From: Clostridia bacterium
Lineage (GTDB): Bacteria > Bacillota > Clostridia > Christensenellales > Aristaeellaceae
DNA: 55,764 nucleotides
Reading direction: 5' to 3'
NCBI GenBank assembly: GCA_017460395.1
Contig: JAFUBA010000176.1
Location: forward strand, 1 to 55,764
How positions within the stretch are numbered: the stretch's first letter is position 1; every line of letters starts with the position of its first letter. Position numbers and translations under genes: made by a program. A model generated the notes under the pieces. That model did no database searches. It saw nothing but the letters and a program-made list of their open reading frames with translations, and was not told the DNA's origin. Positions 16,052 to 24,574 of the stretch are shown here, in pieces.

Positions 16052-16451
16052 ATGATCACTTCCTTAGAAAAACCAATGCCCATAGAATACCCATGGTAAC
16101 ATCAATGGAAACATCAATGAATACGGAATCATTGTCCGGCAGAGAAAAGATCCGGAAAACATCAAAGCAAGCAGGAAAAAACATACAAAAAAGATTCTGC
16201 TCTAATCTTAAAAGGGCGGACATGCGTTGTCAAGTGACTGCGAGCATTTTTGGTGAAAAATAAAGCCAAATTTTACAGCATAAATCAGAACAAATTTTTG
16301 ATGGGCATGCAGCCTCAGATGATGACAGCTGCCGGCGGGCAAAGATATCGGGGAATCAGGGCAGGGGAAGGCAGGGAAAAGGAAGACCTGCGGAGAAACA
16401 ATAACTCAGACTGGTCTGCGCATGATCAGTCAAAGGGGTGACAGATTGCTG
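16052..16451. other. Intergenic region between the IclR and VanZ-like genes
   Basis: About 400 bases between divergent genes and AT-richer than the surroundings. It holds a probable minus-strand promoter for the IclR gene at 16205-16234, leaving a leader of about 150 bases. Within that leader ACATCAATG occurs at 16099-16107 and 16111-16119, with a shorter ACATCAA near 16158. No open frame with a ribosome binding site and no RNA gene was seen. Confidence 0.5.
16205..16234 (-). promoter_or_regulatory. Putative promoter of the IclR gene
   Basis: On the minus strand TTGACA (16234-16229), an 18-base spacer and TAAGAT (16210-16205). Confidence 0.5.
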
Positions 16452-16946
16452 ATGGAAAGAAGATGGGCGAGGGTCTGCCTGTGGTGCCTTCTGCTTGTCA
16501 TCATGGCCCTGATCTTCGGCTTTTCCAGCGAGGATGGGGAGACGTCCATGGCGACCAGCGAGGTGATCGCCCGGCCCATTGCGGAGACCATTGCCCAGCG
16601 TAGAAAAGTGCCGAAGAGCCAGTTCAAACGGCTTTTGAACGATGTGCAGTGGTATGTGAGAAAGACAGCGCATTTTCTTGAATATGCGGCCCTCGGGGTC
16701 GTCCTGTATCTTCTGCATGCTTCCTATCACAGAAAGCAGCCAATGGTCTGGAGCGTGGTGCTCAGTGCTGTCTATGCCGGCACGGACGAGATACACCAGC
16801 TGCTCAGCGGCGAAAGGACCGGCATGTGGGAGGATGTGCTCCTGGATACATGCGGCGCCTTTGCAGGCGTGATGGCAGCGTTTCTGCTGCTGAAACTCTG
16901 CAGGTATATCGCTGAAAAAAGAAAAACCAAAACCCAATTTACATAA
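16452..16946 (+). CDS. VanZ-like family membrane protein
   Basis: A protein of about 164 residues with an N-terminal helix, FGFSSEDGETS after it, then RKTAHFLEYAALGVVLYLL, followed by AGTDEIHQLLSGERTG and a last helix after EDVLLDTCGAFAG. These are the typical VanZ-family core features (KxxHFxEYaxLG and DEIHQ). The family is named for teicoplanin resistance, but most members are of unknown function. The start is uncertain: AAAGGGGTG ends at 16440, so TTG at 16446 or ATG at 16452 could be used. It is 34 bases ahead of the PEP mutase fusion on the same strand and may be cotranscribed with it. Confidence 0.85.
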   Translation: MERRWARVCLWCLLLVIMALIFGFSSEDGETSMATSEVIARPIAETIAQRRKVPKSQFKRLLNDVQWYVRKTAHFLEYAALGVVLYLLHASYHRKQPMVWSVVLSAVYAGTDEIHQLLSGERTGMWEDVLLDTCGAFAGVMAAFLLLKLCRYIAEKRKTKTQFT

Positions 16947-16980
16947 ATCCCTGACATGAAAGGAATGGATAACTGCTTCC

Positions 16981-18999
16981 ATGAAAGCACTGATCCTGAA
17001 CTCCGGAACGGGAAGCCGGATGGGTATGCTGACGGCGGACGGCCCCAAATGCGGGACGCTCCTGAATGAATCTGCCGGCAAATCCGAAACCATTCTGTCC
17101 CGGCAGCTGCGTCTTCTCCACCTCGAGGGCGTGGATGAAGTGGTGATCACCACTGGAAAATGGGACGAGAAGATCCGGGACATCTGCAGGCCTTTTGAAG
17201 GACAGATGGAGTTTACCTTCATATATAACCCGGAATATGCAAATACCAACTATATCTATTCCATGTTCCTTGCAGGGGACATGGAGGATGATCTTGTGCT
17301 GATGCACGGGGACCTGGTGTTTCATCCCCTTGCCCTGCACAGCGTGCTTCAGAGTCCTGTCAGCTGCATGGCCGTGTCATCCACGGTGCCGCTGCCAGAA
17401 AAGGATTTCAAGGCCGTGATTCTGGATGGGACCATCCGGAAGGTCGGCATCGAGTTTTTTGACGATGCCATGGCGGCCCAGCCCCTGTACTACCTGAAAA
17501 AGAAGGACTGGCTTGTCTTCCGGGATGCGATCCGCAGTTTCTGCCGGGACGCGCAGGTGCACTGCTACGCAGAAAATGCCATGAACACGGTGACGGACCG
17601 GATGGATCTGCACCCCATGGACCTGAAGGATATCCTGTGCCAGGAGGTGGATACACCGGAGGATCTTCAGGTGGTGAAAGAACGCCTGAAGGACCTGGAG
17701 CACATGAAGGTCTATCTGAGCTTTTCCACGGATGTGCTGCACGCCGGGCATCTTCACCTGATCCACAGGGCGCAGGCCTACGGGCAGGTGTGTGTCGGCG
17801 TTCTGTCCGACGAGGCCGTGTCCAGCTACAAGCGCTTTCCGCTGCTCAGCGAAAAAGAGCGTGAGGAGATGTTCAGGAGCCTTCCGGGTGTGGAGGTGGT
17901 CAGCCAGAAGGAGCTGAGCTACCGGGAGAACCTGGAAGATCTGAGGCCTGATTTCGTGATGCACGGAGATGACTGGCGGGAAGGCTTTCAGGCACCCGTG
18001 CGAAGCGAGGTCATCAAGGTGCTGTCCGAGTGGGGCGGGACACTGGTGGAATACCCATACCGTCAGGACAGACGGCTGAAAATGCTGGAGGGCCGCGTGC
18101 GGGAGGAGCTGTCGCTTCCGGACAGCCGTCGGGCGAGGCTCAGAAAGCTGCTCGGCATGAAGGGGCTCATCACCGCCATGGAAGCCCATAGCGGAATCAC
18201 CGGCCTGATCGTGGAAAATACCGCGGTCCTCGAGGACACGGGCGGTGCACACCAGTTCGATGCCATGTGGATCTCCTCGCTGTGTGACTCCACGGCAAAG
18301 GGAAAACCGGACATTGAGCTGGTGGACATGACCAGCAGATTCAGAACCATTGATGACATCATGGAGGTCACGACCAAGCCGATCATCTTCGACGGGGACA
18401 CGGGCGGTCTGACAGAGCACTTTGTCTATACAGTCAGGACCCTGGAGCGCATGGGCGTGTCCATGGTCATCATCGAGGACAAGGTGGGGCTGAAGAAAAA
18501 TTCTCTGTTTGGCAATGAGGTCCAGCAGACCCAGGACTCCATCGAACACTTTTCAGAGAAAATCCGGGCGGGAAAGAAGGCACAGAAGAGCCGGGACTTC
18601 ATGATCTGCGCCAGGATCGAGAGCCTGATTCTCGAGCAGGGCATGGAGGATGCCCTGACAAGGGCTGCCGCCTTTACCAGAGCCGGCGCGGATGCCATCA
18701 TGATCCACTCACGGAAAAAAGATCCTGCGGAAATCTTTGAGTTCCTCTCGCGCTTCCGCGCATCAGATCCACAGACGCCGCTTGTGGTGGTGCCTACCAG
18801 CTTCCACCAGGTCACGGAGGAGGAGTTCCGAAGGCGGGGTGCCAATGTGGTGATCTATGCAAATCAGCTGACCCGGGCAGGCTTCCCGGCCATGAAAAAG
18901 GCCGCGGAAACCATCCTGAAACATCACAGAGCCCTCGAATGCGATGAAATGCTGATGCCCTTCCAGGAGATCATTCGCCTGATCCCGGAGGAAATGTAA
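16981..18999 (+). CDS. pepM: Three-domain phosphoenolpyruvate mutase fusion (two nucleotidyltransferase domains plus PEP mutase)
   Basis: PEP mutase rearranges phosphoenolpyruvate to phosphonopyruvate, the first step in making nearly all natural C-P compounds. The 672 residues hold three domains. Residues 1-225 are a LicC/NTP-transferase-like domain (GTGSRMG, then PKCG, the lectin-like NPEYANTNYIYSM stretch, and HGDLVFHP). Residues 232-370 are a cytidylyltransferase-like domain with HAGH (His254, His257). Residues 385-672 are the mutase, with the diagnostic EDK-X5-NS motif (Glu499-Ser508) and metal site FDGDTGG. That motif separates PEP mutases from isocitrate-lyase relatives. The middle domain lacks the usual TEGISST-type motif at its end. 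It lies between VanZ-like and Na/Pi cotransporter genes. No phosphonopyruvate decarboxylase or AEP aminotransferase gene is in the window. Confidence 0.92.
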   Translation: MKALILNSGTGSRMGMLTADGPKCGTLLNESAGKSETILSRQLRLLHLEGVDEVVITTGKWDEKIRDICRPFEGQMEFTFIYNPEYANTNYIYSMFLAGDMEDDLVLMHGDLVFHPLALHSVLQSPVSCMAVSSTVPLPEKDFKAVILDGTIRKVGIEFFDDAMAAQPLYYLKKKDWLVFRDAIRSFCRDAQVHCYAENAMNTVTDRMDLHPMDLKDILCQEVDTPEDLQVVKERLKDLEHMKVYLSFSTDVLHAGHLHLIHRAQAYGQVCVGVLSDEAVSSYKRFPLLSEKEREEMFRSLPGVEVVSQKELSYRENLEDLRPDFVMHGDDWREGFQAPVRSEVIKVLSEWGGTLVEYPYRQDRRLKMLEGRVREELSLPDSRRARLRKLLGMKGLITAMEAHSGITGLIVENTAVLEDTGGAHQFDAMWISSLCDSTAKGKPDIELVDMTSRFRTIDDIMEVTTKPIIFDGDTGGLTEHFVYTVRTLERMGVSMVIIEDKVGLKKNSLFGNEVQQTQDSIEHFSEKIRAGKKAQKSRDFMICARIESLILEQGMEDALTRAAAFTRAGADAIMIHSRKKDPAEIFEFLSRFRASDPQTPLVVVPTSFHQVTEEEFRRRGANVVIYANQLTRAGFPAMKKAAETILKHHRALECDEMLMPFQEIIRLIPEEM

Positions 19000-19054
19000 A
19001 ACAGCATGTTCTGTAGCATGACTTTGCGACGACGAAGGAGCGATCTGAGTATAC

Positions 19055-20734
19055 ATGGGACTCATTCTGATTGAACTGTGCGGCGGCCTGGGCCTGTTTA
19101 TCTCCGGCATGAACATGATGAGCCGGGGCATCGAGAAGGTGGCAGGCGACAGGCTGCGCGCCATCCTGGAGGCATTCACGCGAAACCGCTTCATGGGGCT
19201 GATGGTCGGACTGTTTTTTACCGCGGTGATCCAGTCCTCCAGTGCAGCCACGGCGATGGTGGTGACGTTCGTCAACTCCGCCCTCATGAATCTTTCCCAG
19301 GCCAGCGGCATCATCATGGGTGCCAATATCGGCACCACGGTCACGGCCCTCCTGGTGGCCTTCCGCCTGAGCGCAGTGGCGCCGCTGTTTATCCTGGCAG
19401 GTGCCGTGATGATGCACTATGTCAGAAACAACTTTGCAAGAAAGCTGGGCGAGGTGATCCTGGGCTTTGGCATCCTGTTTGTGGGCATTTCCTCCATGTC
19501 TGAGGCGATGACCGAGATGCGGGATGTGGAAGTGATCCGGAATGCCCTCCTCAATTTCACCAATCCCTTTCTCGGCGTGATCCTGGGCCTTGTGATCACC
19601 GCCGTGGTGCAGTCGTCCTCGGTCACGGTATCCATTCTGGTGGTCATGGGTGCCCAGGGGCTGGTGACGCTCGAGATCTGCATGTATGTGATCCTGGGCT
19701 GCAACATCGGTGCCTGCGCCTCGGCCGTGCTGGCCGCCATCGGGACGAAGAAGGAAGCACAGCGGGCCGCCATGATTCATGTGCTGTTCAATGTGTTCGG
19801 TACCATCCTGATCTTCCTGCTCCTCCTGTTTTTCACCCCGCAGATTTCATCCCTGATCCGCTTTTTGTCCGGCAGCGGCACGGATGCGGGCTCCCTTGGC
19901 AGAAACATTGCATGTGCGCATCTGCTATTCAAGGTGTTCCAGGTGATCGTCTTCTATCCCCTGATGGACGGCATCATTGGACTGACACGGATCATCATTC
20001 CGGGAGATGACGTGGCGGCGGAGGACAATGCCTTCCGTGTGCAGTACATCCTGGATGAAAGGCCCAATCCTGCAGTGGCCGTGTATCTTGCGGTGCAGGA
20101 GATGGAGCGCATGGCCCATATGGCCTTTGACAATCTGAATCTGGCGGTGGAGTGCCTTCTGGATGGAGATCTGGAGAAAGCCCAGAGGGTCATGGACACC
20201 GAGCAGTATATCGACTTCCTGGATGAGAAGATTTCAGACTATCTGGTCAAGATCAACCAGAACACTCTGCCACTGGCCGACATGGCCATGATCTCTGCCT
20301 ATTTCCATGTCGTCAATGATATCGAGCGCATCGGCGACCACGCAGAGACCATTGTGGAGAATGTGCCGAGAATCTACAAACACGGCATCAAGTTGTCGAA
20401 AAAGAGTGTCCATGAGCTTCAGGACATGATGGCCCTGGTCAATCAGATCCTGGAGGAGTCGCTCGACATGTTCGTGAGCGGCAATATGACGAACATGCGG
20501 GAGATCACGCGGCTGGAGGACGCCATCGACGAGATGGAGCGCGACCTCACGAATCGGCACATCAAGCGCCTGAAGGAAGGCAAGTGCACCCCCCAGGCGG
20601 GCATCTATTACACCGATACGGTCTCCGGCCTGGAACGCGTGGGCGATCACGCGGTGAATATTGCCTTCTCCCTTCTGGAGGCGAAAAACGGCCGCCATCA
20701 GCCGCAGCTGGTGGAAGCCGCCGAGGGGACATGA
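19055..20734 (+). CDS. Na/Pi cotransporter family protein with PhoU-like C-terminal domain
   Basis: A 559-residue protein of the NptA/PNaS family. The membrane part (about residues 1-310) contains two inverted copies of the QSSS motif (AVIQSSSAATAM and AVVQSSSVTVSI), the substrate-binding signature of sodium-phosphate cotransporters, and GANIGTT/GCNIGAC repeats. The C-terminal part (about 345-550) is helical with two PhoU-like segments, including NDIERIGDHAETI and GLERVGDHAVNIA. Such proteins may import phosphate or take part in c-di-AMP or phosphate signalling. It is 55 bases downstream of the PEP mutase fusion and 51 upstream of rfbC, in the same direction. Confidence 0.92.
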   Translation: MGLILIELCGGLGLFISGMNMMSRGIEKVAGDRLRAILEAFTRNRFMGLMVGLFFTAVIQSSSAATAMVVTFVNSALMNLSQASGIIMGANIGTTVTALLVAFRLSAVAPLFILAGAVMMHYVRNNFARKLGEVILGFGILFVGISSMSEAMTEMRDVEVIRNALLNFTNPFLGVILGLVITAVVQSSSVTVSILVVMGAQGLVTLEICMYVILGCNIGACASAVLAAIGTKKEAQRAAMIHVLFNVFGTILIFLLLLFFTPQISSLIRFLSGSGTDAGSLGRNIACAHLLFKVFQVIVFYPLMDGIIGLTRIIIPGDDVAAEDNAFRVQYILDERPNPAVAVYLAVQEMERMAHMAFDNLNLAVECLLDGDLEKAQRVMDTEQYIDFLDEKISDYLVKINQNTLPLADMAMISAYFHVVNDIERIGDHAETIVENVPRIYKHGIKLSKKSVHELQDMMALVNQILEESLDMFVSGNMTNMREITRLEDAIDEMERDLTNRHIKRLKEGKCTPQAGIYYTDTVSGLERVGDHAVNIAFSLLEAKNGRHQPQLVEAAEGT

Positions 20735-20785
20735 TGCTGGCACGCAGAATCATCCAAAAAACAGCACAAGAAAGGAACGTAAGAC

Positions 20786-21388
20786 ATGGGACAGATCAAA
20801 GTCGAAACCTGCCCGATTCAGGGACTGTATCTGATTGAGCCGACGGTGCACGGAGATGCACGGGGATACTTTGTGGAGACCTACAATGAGAAGGACATGG
20901 CAGAGCACGGACTGAACATGCACTTTGTACAGGACAACCAGTCCATGTCCGTGAAGGGCGTCCTGAGGGGACTGCACTACCAGAAGCAGTACACCCAGGG
21001 AAAGCTCGTGCGGGTGATCCGCGGTGAGGTCTTCGATGTGGCGGTGGACTTAAGACGCGGGTCCGAAACCTTCGGGAAGTGGTTCGGCACGGTCCTCTCC
21101 GCCGAAAACCACAGGCAGTTCTACATTTCGGAGGGCTTCGCCCATGGCTTTCTGGTGCTCTCGGATGAGGCGGAATTCTGCTACAAGGTGACCGATTTCT
21201 GGCATCCCGGCGACGAGGGCGGCCTCGCATGGAACGATCCTGACATTGGCATTGAGTGGCCGGAGGTGGTGGGAGATTATCCTGGCAGCGCGGATGCCTC
21301 CGGATATCGTCTTTCGGACGGCACGCCCCTCAACCTCTCGGAGAAGGACCAGAAGTGGGAGACGCTGAAAAACGGCTTCACGTTCTAA
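20786..21388 (+). CDS. rfbC: dTDP-4-dehydrorhamnose 3,5-epimerase
   Basis: RfbC epimerises dTDP-4-keto-6-deoxyglucose at C3 and C5 on the route to dTDP-L-rhamnose, a precursor of surface polysaccharides. The 200-residue cupin protein has the substrate motif RGYFVETY, the catalytic His in VLRGLHYQ, and the active-site Tyr in FCYKVTDFW. AAAGGAACG precedes the ATG. The other dTDP-rhamnose genes (rfbA, rfbB, rfbD) are not adjacent, which is unusual; they may lie elsewhere or the enzyme may act in another deoxysugar route. It is the last gene of the VanZ/PEP mutase/Na-Pi run and ends in a shared hairpin terminator. Confidence 0.94.
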   Translation: MGQIKVETCPIQGLYLIEPTVHGDARGYFVETYNEKDMAEHGLNMHFVQDNQSMSVKGVLRGLHYQKQYTQGKLVRVIRGEVFDVAVDLRRGSETFGKWFGTVLSAENHRQFYISEGFAHGFLVLSDEAEFCYKVTDFWHPGDEGGLAWNDPDIGIEWPEVVGDYPGSADASGYRLSDGTPLNLSEKDQKWETLKNGFTF

Positions 21389-21395
21389 GAAACAA

Positions 21396-21428
21396 TGAGC
21401 CGGGTGAAACAAGGTTTCACCCGGCTCA
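21396..21428. terminator. Bidirectional hairpin between rfbC and the MATE gene
   Basis: TGAGCCGGGTGAAAC pairs perfectly with GTTTCACCCGGCTCA. It lies seven bases after the rfbC stop and overlaps the region just before the convergent MATE stop. T-rich flanks are modest on both sides. Confidence 0.7.
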
Positions 21429-21430
21429 AT

Positions 21431-22792
21431 TCATACGAGGACTTTTGTCTGCCACTTGTTTCCGTGAAGACGGATCAGGAAGCAGATGATCCTGCAGACC
21501 CAGTCGATCTGCATGGCCACCCAGACGCCGATGACCCCCATGTGGAAGGTCAGCCCGAAGAGATATCCGAAGATGATCCGGAAGACCGCCATGGAGATGG
21601 TGGACACGATCATGGTGAAGCGCGCATCCCCGGCCGCGCGCAGACTGTTGGGCAGCACGAAGGACAGCGGCCAGATGGTCATGGCACCGACGCCGTGGAT
21701 CAGGATGATCTTCTGGGCCAGCGCCTCCGTCTCCGGGGAGAGATGAAAGGGCTTGCAGATCACGGGGAGCATGAGCAGAAGGATCAGGTTCAGCACATCC
21801 ATGCACATATACGCGATACCGATCAGCCGCCAGGTGTACTTCCTGGCCTGACCGAACTCGTGTGCCCCGACGCACTGTCCGACCACGGTGATCATCCCGA
21901 GGCTTACCGCATTGCCGATGAGACACTGGATCGTGCCCATGGTGTTGCCCACCGCGTTGGCTGCGATGGAGACCGTGCCGAAGGTGGCGATCATGCGGAC
22001 GAGCAGCAGCTTTCCGAACTGGAAGAGGCCGTTCTCCAGCCCGCCCGGGAGCCCGACGGACAGGATCTTCTTTGTCAGAACTCCGTGATGCTCTATGTGC
22101 CAGAAATCCGGATAGGGGATGACGGAGGAGGGATCAAAGAAGCGCGCGATGTACACGGAGGCCGCCATTCGGGACAGAAGGGTGGCAAGGCCGGCGCCGG
22201 CGGCACCCATGCGGAACCCGTAGATGGTGACGGCATTTCCTACGATATTGATGAGATTCATCAGGATCGAGGTGTGCAGCGTGGCCTTTGCATTGCCCAT
22301 GGAACGAAGGAGCGCTGCCCCGGCGTTGTAGAGCCCGAGAAAGGGGAAGGAGAGCGCGGTCAGGAGAAAGTAAATCGCCGCGGCATCCATGACGTCCGGC
22401 TCAATGGAGCCAAACAGGAGGCGCAGCAGCTGCATGCGGAACACCAGGCACACCGTGGTAAAACACAGGGAGGAGGCGAGCACCACATACATGAGCTGTT
22501 TGGATGCCTGCCTTGCCTGGAGCGTGTCCTGGTGTCCCAGGTACTGGGATGTGACGACGGCACCGCCTGTGGCAAGGGCAGAGAGAATCTGGATCAGCAG
22601 CACGTTGATGGAGTCAACCAGGGACACGCCGCTGACGCTGGCCTCCCCGCCGTTGGAAACCATGACGGTATCTGCCATGCCGACCGTCACGGCAAGTGCA
22701 GTCTCGAGGATCAGGGGAATGAGCAGGCGCTTCAGATCTTCGCGGGAAAACATTTCCTTTGGGTCTGAGGCCTGAAGACGAACATGGCGCAT
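21431..22792 (-). CDS. MATE-family efflux transporter
   Basis: A 453-residue, twelve-helix MATE protein that would export cationic or other small molecules in exchange for Na+ or H+. Typical features include LIPLILETALAVTVGMADTV in helix 1, ATGGAVVTSQYLGH, the Asn/Gly-rich LLRSMGNAKATLHTSI between helices, and the second-half repeat VGLPGGLENGLFQFGKL with SLRAAGDARFTMI. Internal two-fold similarity of the halves is evident. GGAGGTG precedes the ATG at 22792. It is transcribed away from the DUF554 gene by the same strand (51 bases apart) and may share its transcript. Substrate is unknown. Confidence 0.93.
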   Translation of the reverse strand: MRHVRLQASDPKEMFSREDLKRLLIPLILETALAVTVGMADTVMVSNGGEASVSGVSLVDSINVLLIQILSALATGGAVVTSQYLGHQDTLQARQASKQLMYVVLASSLCFTTVCLVFRMQLLRLLFGSIEPDVMDAAAIYFLLTALSFPFLGLYNAGAALLRSMGNAKATLHTSILMNLINIVGNAVTIYGFRMGAAGAGLATLLSRMAASVYIARFFDPSSVIPYPDFWHIEHHGVLTKKILSVGLPGGLENGLFQFGKLLLVRMIATFGTVSIAANAVGNTMGTIQCLIGNAVSLGMITVVGQCVGAHEFGQARKYTWRLIGIAYMCMDVLNLILLLMLPVICKPFHLSPETEALAQKIILIHGVGAMTIWPLSFVLPNSLRAAGDARFTMIVSTISMAVFRIIFGYLFGLTFHMGVIGVWVAMQIDWVCRIICFLIRLHGNKWQTKVLV

Positions 22793-22843
22793 GGGGTCAC
22801 CTCCGCAGAGAAGCGGGAAAACGGGTCACGGGAGTACACATGG

Positions 22844-23536
22844 TCAGAAGAGCGCTGCGACAGGGAGATAGATCAGCGGGAGAAAGATGGCCGGCAGGAG
22901 GTTCCCGACCGGGATCTGCTTTTCGCGGATCATATTCGTGCCGATGGCTGCGATCAGAAGGCCGCCCACGGCACCCATCTCGGTGATCATGGTATCTGTC
23001 AGCACAGGTGCGACAAATCCGGCCAGAAGGGAGATCGTTCCCTGATAGATCAGCACCGAGAAGGCGCTGAGTCCCACACCGATGCCGAGCGTGCTCGTGA
23101 ACATGATGGCAGTCAGCCCGTCGATGATCCCCTTGGCGATGAGCGTGGAATGGTCGCCGCGGATGCTTGAATCAATCGAGCCCACGATGGCCATGGCGCC
23201 CACGCAGTACACGAGGGTCGCCGTGACGAAGCCCCGCGCGATGCCGCCCTCCTGGGAAGCAGGGGAGGAGAGCTTTCGCTCAATCAGCTGTCCGAACCGG
23301 TTCAGTTTCTCCTCTATGTTGATGGCGCTGCCGATCACGGCGCCAAGCCCCATGCAGAGTATGACGCAGAGTGTATCCTGGGATTTGAGTGCGCCGGACA
23401 TTCCGATGAGGACGGTGGCAAGTCCCATGGCGTTCATCAGGGCATGGTTCACACGCTCGGGGATGCCCTTTCGGAACAGGAGCCCCAGGAGTGTGCCAAG
23501 GAGAATCAGCGACGTATTGATGAGTGTACCGATCAT
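22844..23536 (-). CDS. DUF554 family membrane protein
   Basis: A 230-residue protein with about seven hydrophobic segments. It starts MIGTLINTSLILLGTLLGLL and contains GLGAVIGSAINIEEKLNRFG and GSIDSSIRGDHSTLIAKGIIDG, matching the uncharacterised DUF554/YqgA family. The function is not established for the family; a channel or transporter role has been suggested from topology. GGAGG precedes the ATG at 23536. The MATE gene follows on the same strand. A hairpin with T-runs on both sides separates it from the rplU-prp-rpmA operon upstream. Confidence 0.88.
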   Translation of the reverse strand: MIGTLINTSLILLGTLLGLLFRKGIPERVNHALMNAMGLATVLIGMSGALKSQDTLCVILCMGLGAVIGSAINIEEKLNRFGQLIERKLSSPASQEGGIARGFVTATLVYCVGAMAIVGSIDSSIRGDHSTLIAKGIIDGLTAIMFTSTLGIGVGLSAFSVLIYQGTISLLAGFVAPVLTDTMITEMGAVGGLLIAAIGTNMIREKQIPVGNLLPAIFLPLIYLPVAALF

Positions 23537-23555
23537 ACAGGCCTCCGGGTTGTCT

Positions 23556-23587
23556 AAAAAAACCTGCCCTTGCGGACAGGCTTTTTT
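23556..23587 (-). terminator. Intrinsic terminator of the rplU-prp-rpmA operon
   Basis: CCTGCCC/GGACAGG stem flanked by A6 on one side and T6 on the other; on the minus strand it reads as a hairpin followed by seven T residues, shortly after the rpmA stop. Confidence 0.9.
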
Positions 23588-23595
23588 GACTTTGA

Positions 23596-23895
23596 TTACT
23601 GGATGCTCGCGGCTTCTTCTACGGGATAGACAGAAACCTTCTTCTTGTCCTTGCCGTGGCGCTCGAAACGGACGGTACCGCTGATCTTGGCGAACAGGGT
23701 GTCATCCTTGCCGATGCCAACATTCAGGCCGGGATGGAACTGGGTGCCGCGCTGGCGGACCAGAATGTTACCAGCCTGGGCGAACTGACCATCAGCCCGC
23801 TTCGGTCCAAGGCGCTTGGACTCAGAATCACGCCCGTTACGGGTGGAGCCCATACCTTTCTTATGAGCAAACAGCTGCAGATTCAGCTTCATCAT
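23596..23895 (-). CDS. rpmA: 50S ribosomal protein L27
   Basis: A 99-residue L27. It begins [14 protein letters not shown]: the short hydrophobic extension ending LFA is the Firmicutes form that must be removed by Prp so the new N-terminus (after the Ala) can reach the peptidyl-transferase centre. The core [15 protein letters not shown] and [14 protein letters not shown] are canonical. GGAGGAAATC precedes the start, and two ATG codons stand in tandem. The start overlaps the end of prp by four bases, so translation is probably coupled. Confidence 0.97.
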   Translation of the reverse strand: MMKLNLQLFAHKKGMGSTRNGRDSESKRLGPKRADGQFAQAGNILVRQRGTQFHPGLNVGIGKDDTLFAKISGTVRFERHGKDKKKVSVYPVEEAASIQ

Positions 23896-24251
23896 GTTGA
23901 TTTCCTCCGTTCATGAGTGGAAAGTCGTTGAATGGAAACATGGAGATTCCTGGGATACTCACAGGCAACATCATCTAGGCCCTGTTTCAGCGCCTTCATG
24001 AGAATCTGTGCACGGTCCATTGCCGCATCGTCCAGTTCGGGAAGTGTAAAGGCCAGAAAACCATCGTCACCGCCCCAAATATTTGGCCTGATCCCAAGAA
24101 CTGATTCCAGCGCATTGACACAAGTGCAGGAAAGAACGGAAACTGCGGCACATACAATGTCAGAGCCGCTTTCAGCATAGCCGGAATGTCCCTTCCCCTC
24201 AAAGGCAGTGATGTTACCCTTTGAGTCCTGCGTCAAACGTGCCTGAATCAT
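23892..24251 (-). CDS. prp: Ribosomal-processing cysteine protease Prp
   Basis: Prp cleaves the N-terminal extension of L27 in Firmicutes. The 119-residue protein has the catalytic His22 in GKGHSGYA and Cys34 in DIVCAAVS, at the same positions as in characterised Prp. It sits between rplU and rpmA in the standard order, overlapping both neighbours by a few bases. This placement and the LFA cleavage site in the adjacent L27 make the function secure. Confidence 0.95.
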   Translation of the reverse strand: MIQARLTQDSKGNITAFEGKGHSGYAESGSDIVCAAVSVLSCTCVNALESVLGIRPNIWGGDDGFLAFTLPELDDAAMDRAQILMKALKQGLDDVACEYPRNLHVSIQRLSTHERRKST

Positions 24252-24559
24252 TATGCCTGAACCGCGGTAATTTCAACCTTGGTGTAGGGCTGACGATGAC
24301 CGGTCTTGCGGTCATAGTTCTTCTTGGACTTGTACTTTCCAATCACAATCTTCTTGCCCTTGACCTGGGAAAGAATCTTGCCCTCCACCTTGGCGCCTTC
24401 CACCGTGGGATTGCCGACCTTGATGTCCCCGTCGCCGCCGAGAAGCAGCACGTCGAAGGAAACCGTTGCGCCATCTTCCTTGCTGATCTTGTCGACCAAG
24501 ATCACGTCACCCTGAGAAACCCGATACTGTCTGCCGCCCGCAGCAATGATTGCATACAT
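24251..24559 (-). CDS. rplU: 50S ribosomal protein L21
   Basis: A 102-residue L21 beginning MYAIIAAGGRQYRVSQGD, followed by LVDKI and the conserved basic end with GKYKSKKNYDRKTGHRQPYT that binds 23S rRNA. AGGAGGTG stands upstream. First gene of the rplU-prp-rpmA operon. The stop overlaps the prp start in TAATG. A promoter and a structured leader lie upstream. Confidence 0.97.
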   Translation of the reverse strand: MYAIIAAGGRQYRVSQGDVILVDKISKEDGATVSFDVLLLGGDGDIKVGNPTVEGAKVEGKILSQVKGKKIVIGKYKSKKNYDRKTGHRQPYTKVEITAVQA

Positions 24560-24574
24560 GAGCGCAGCACCTCC

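Noticed and set aside
16452-16946. VanZ-like gene as a glycopeptide-resistance determinant
   Set aside because: No vanA/H/X or sensor genes nearby, and the family is widespread in Firmicutes without resistance.
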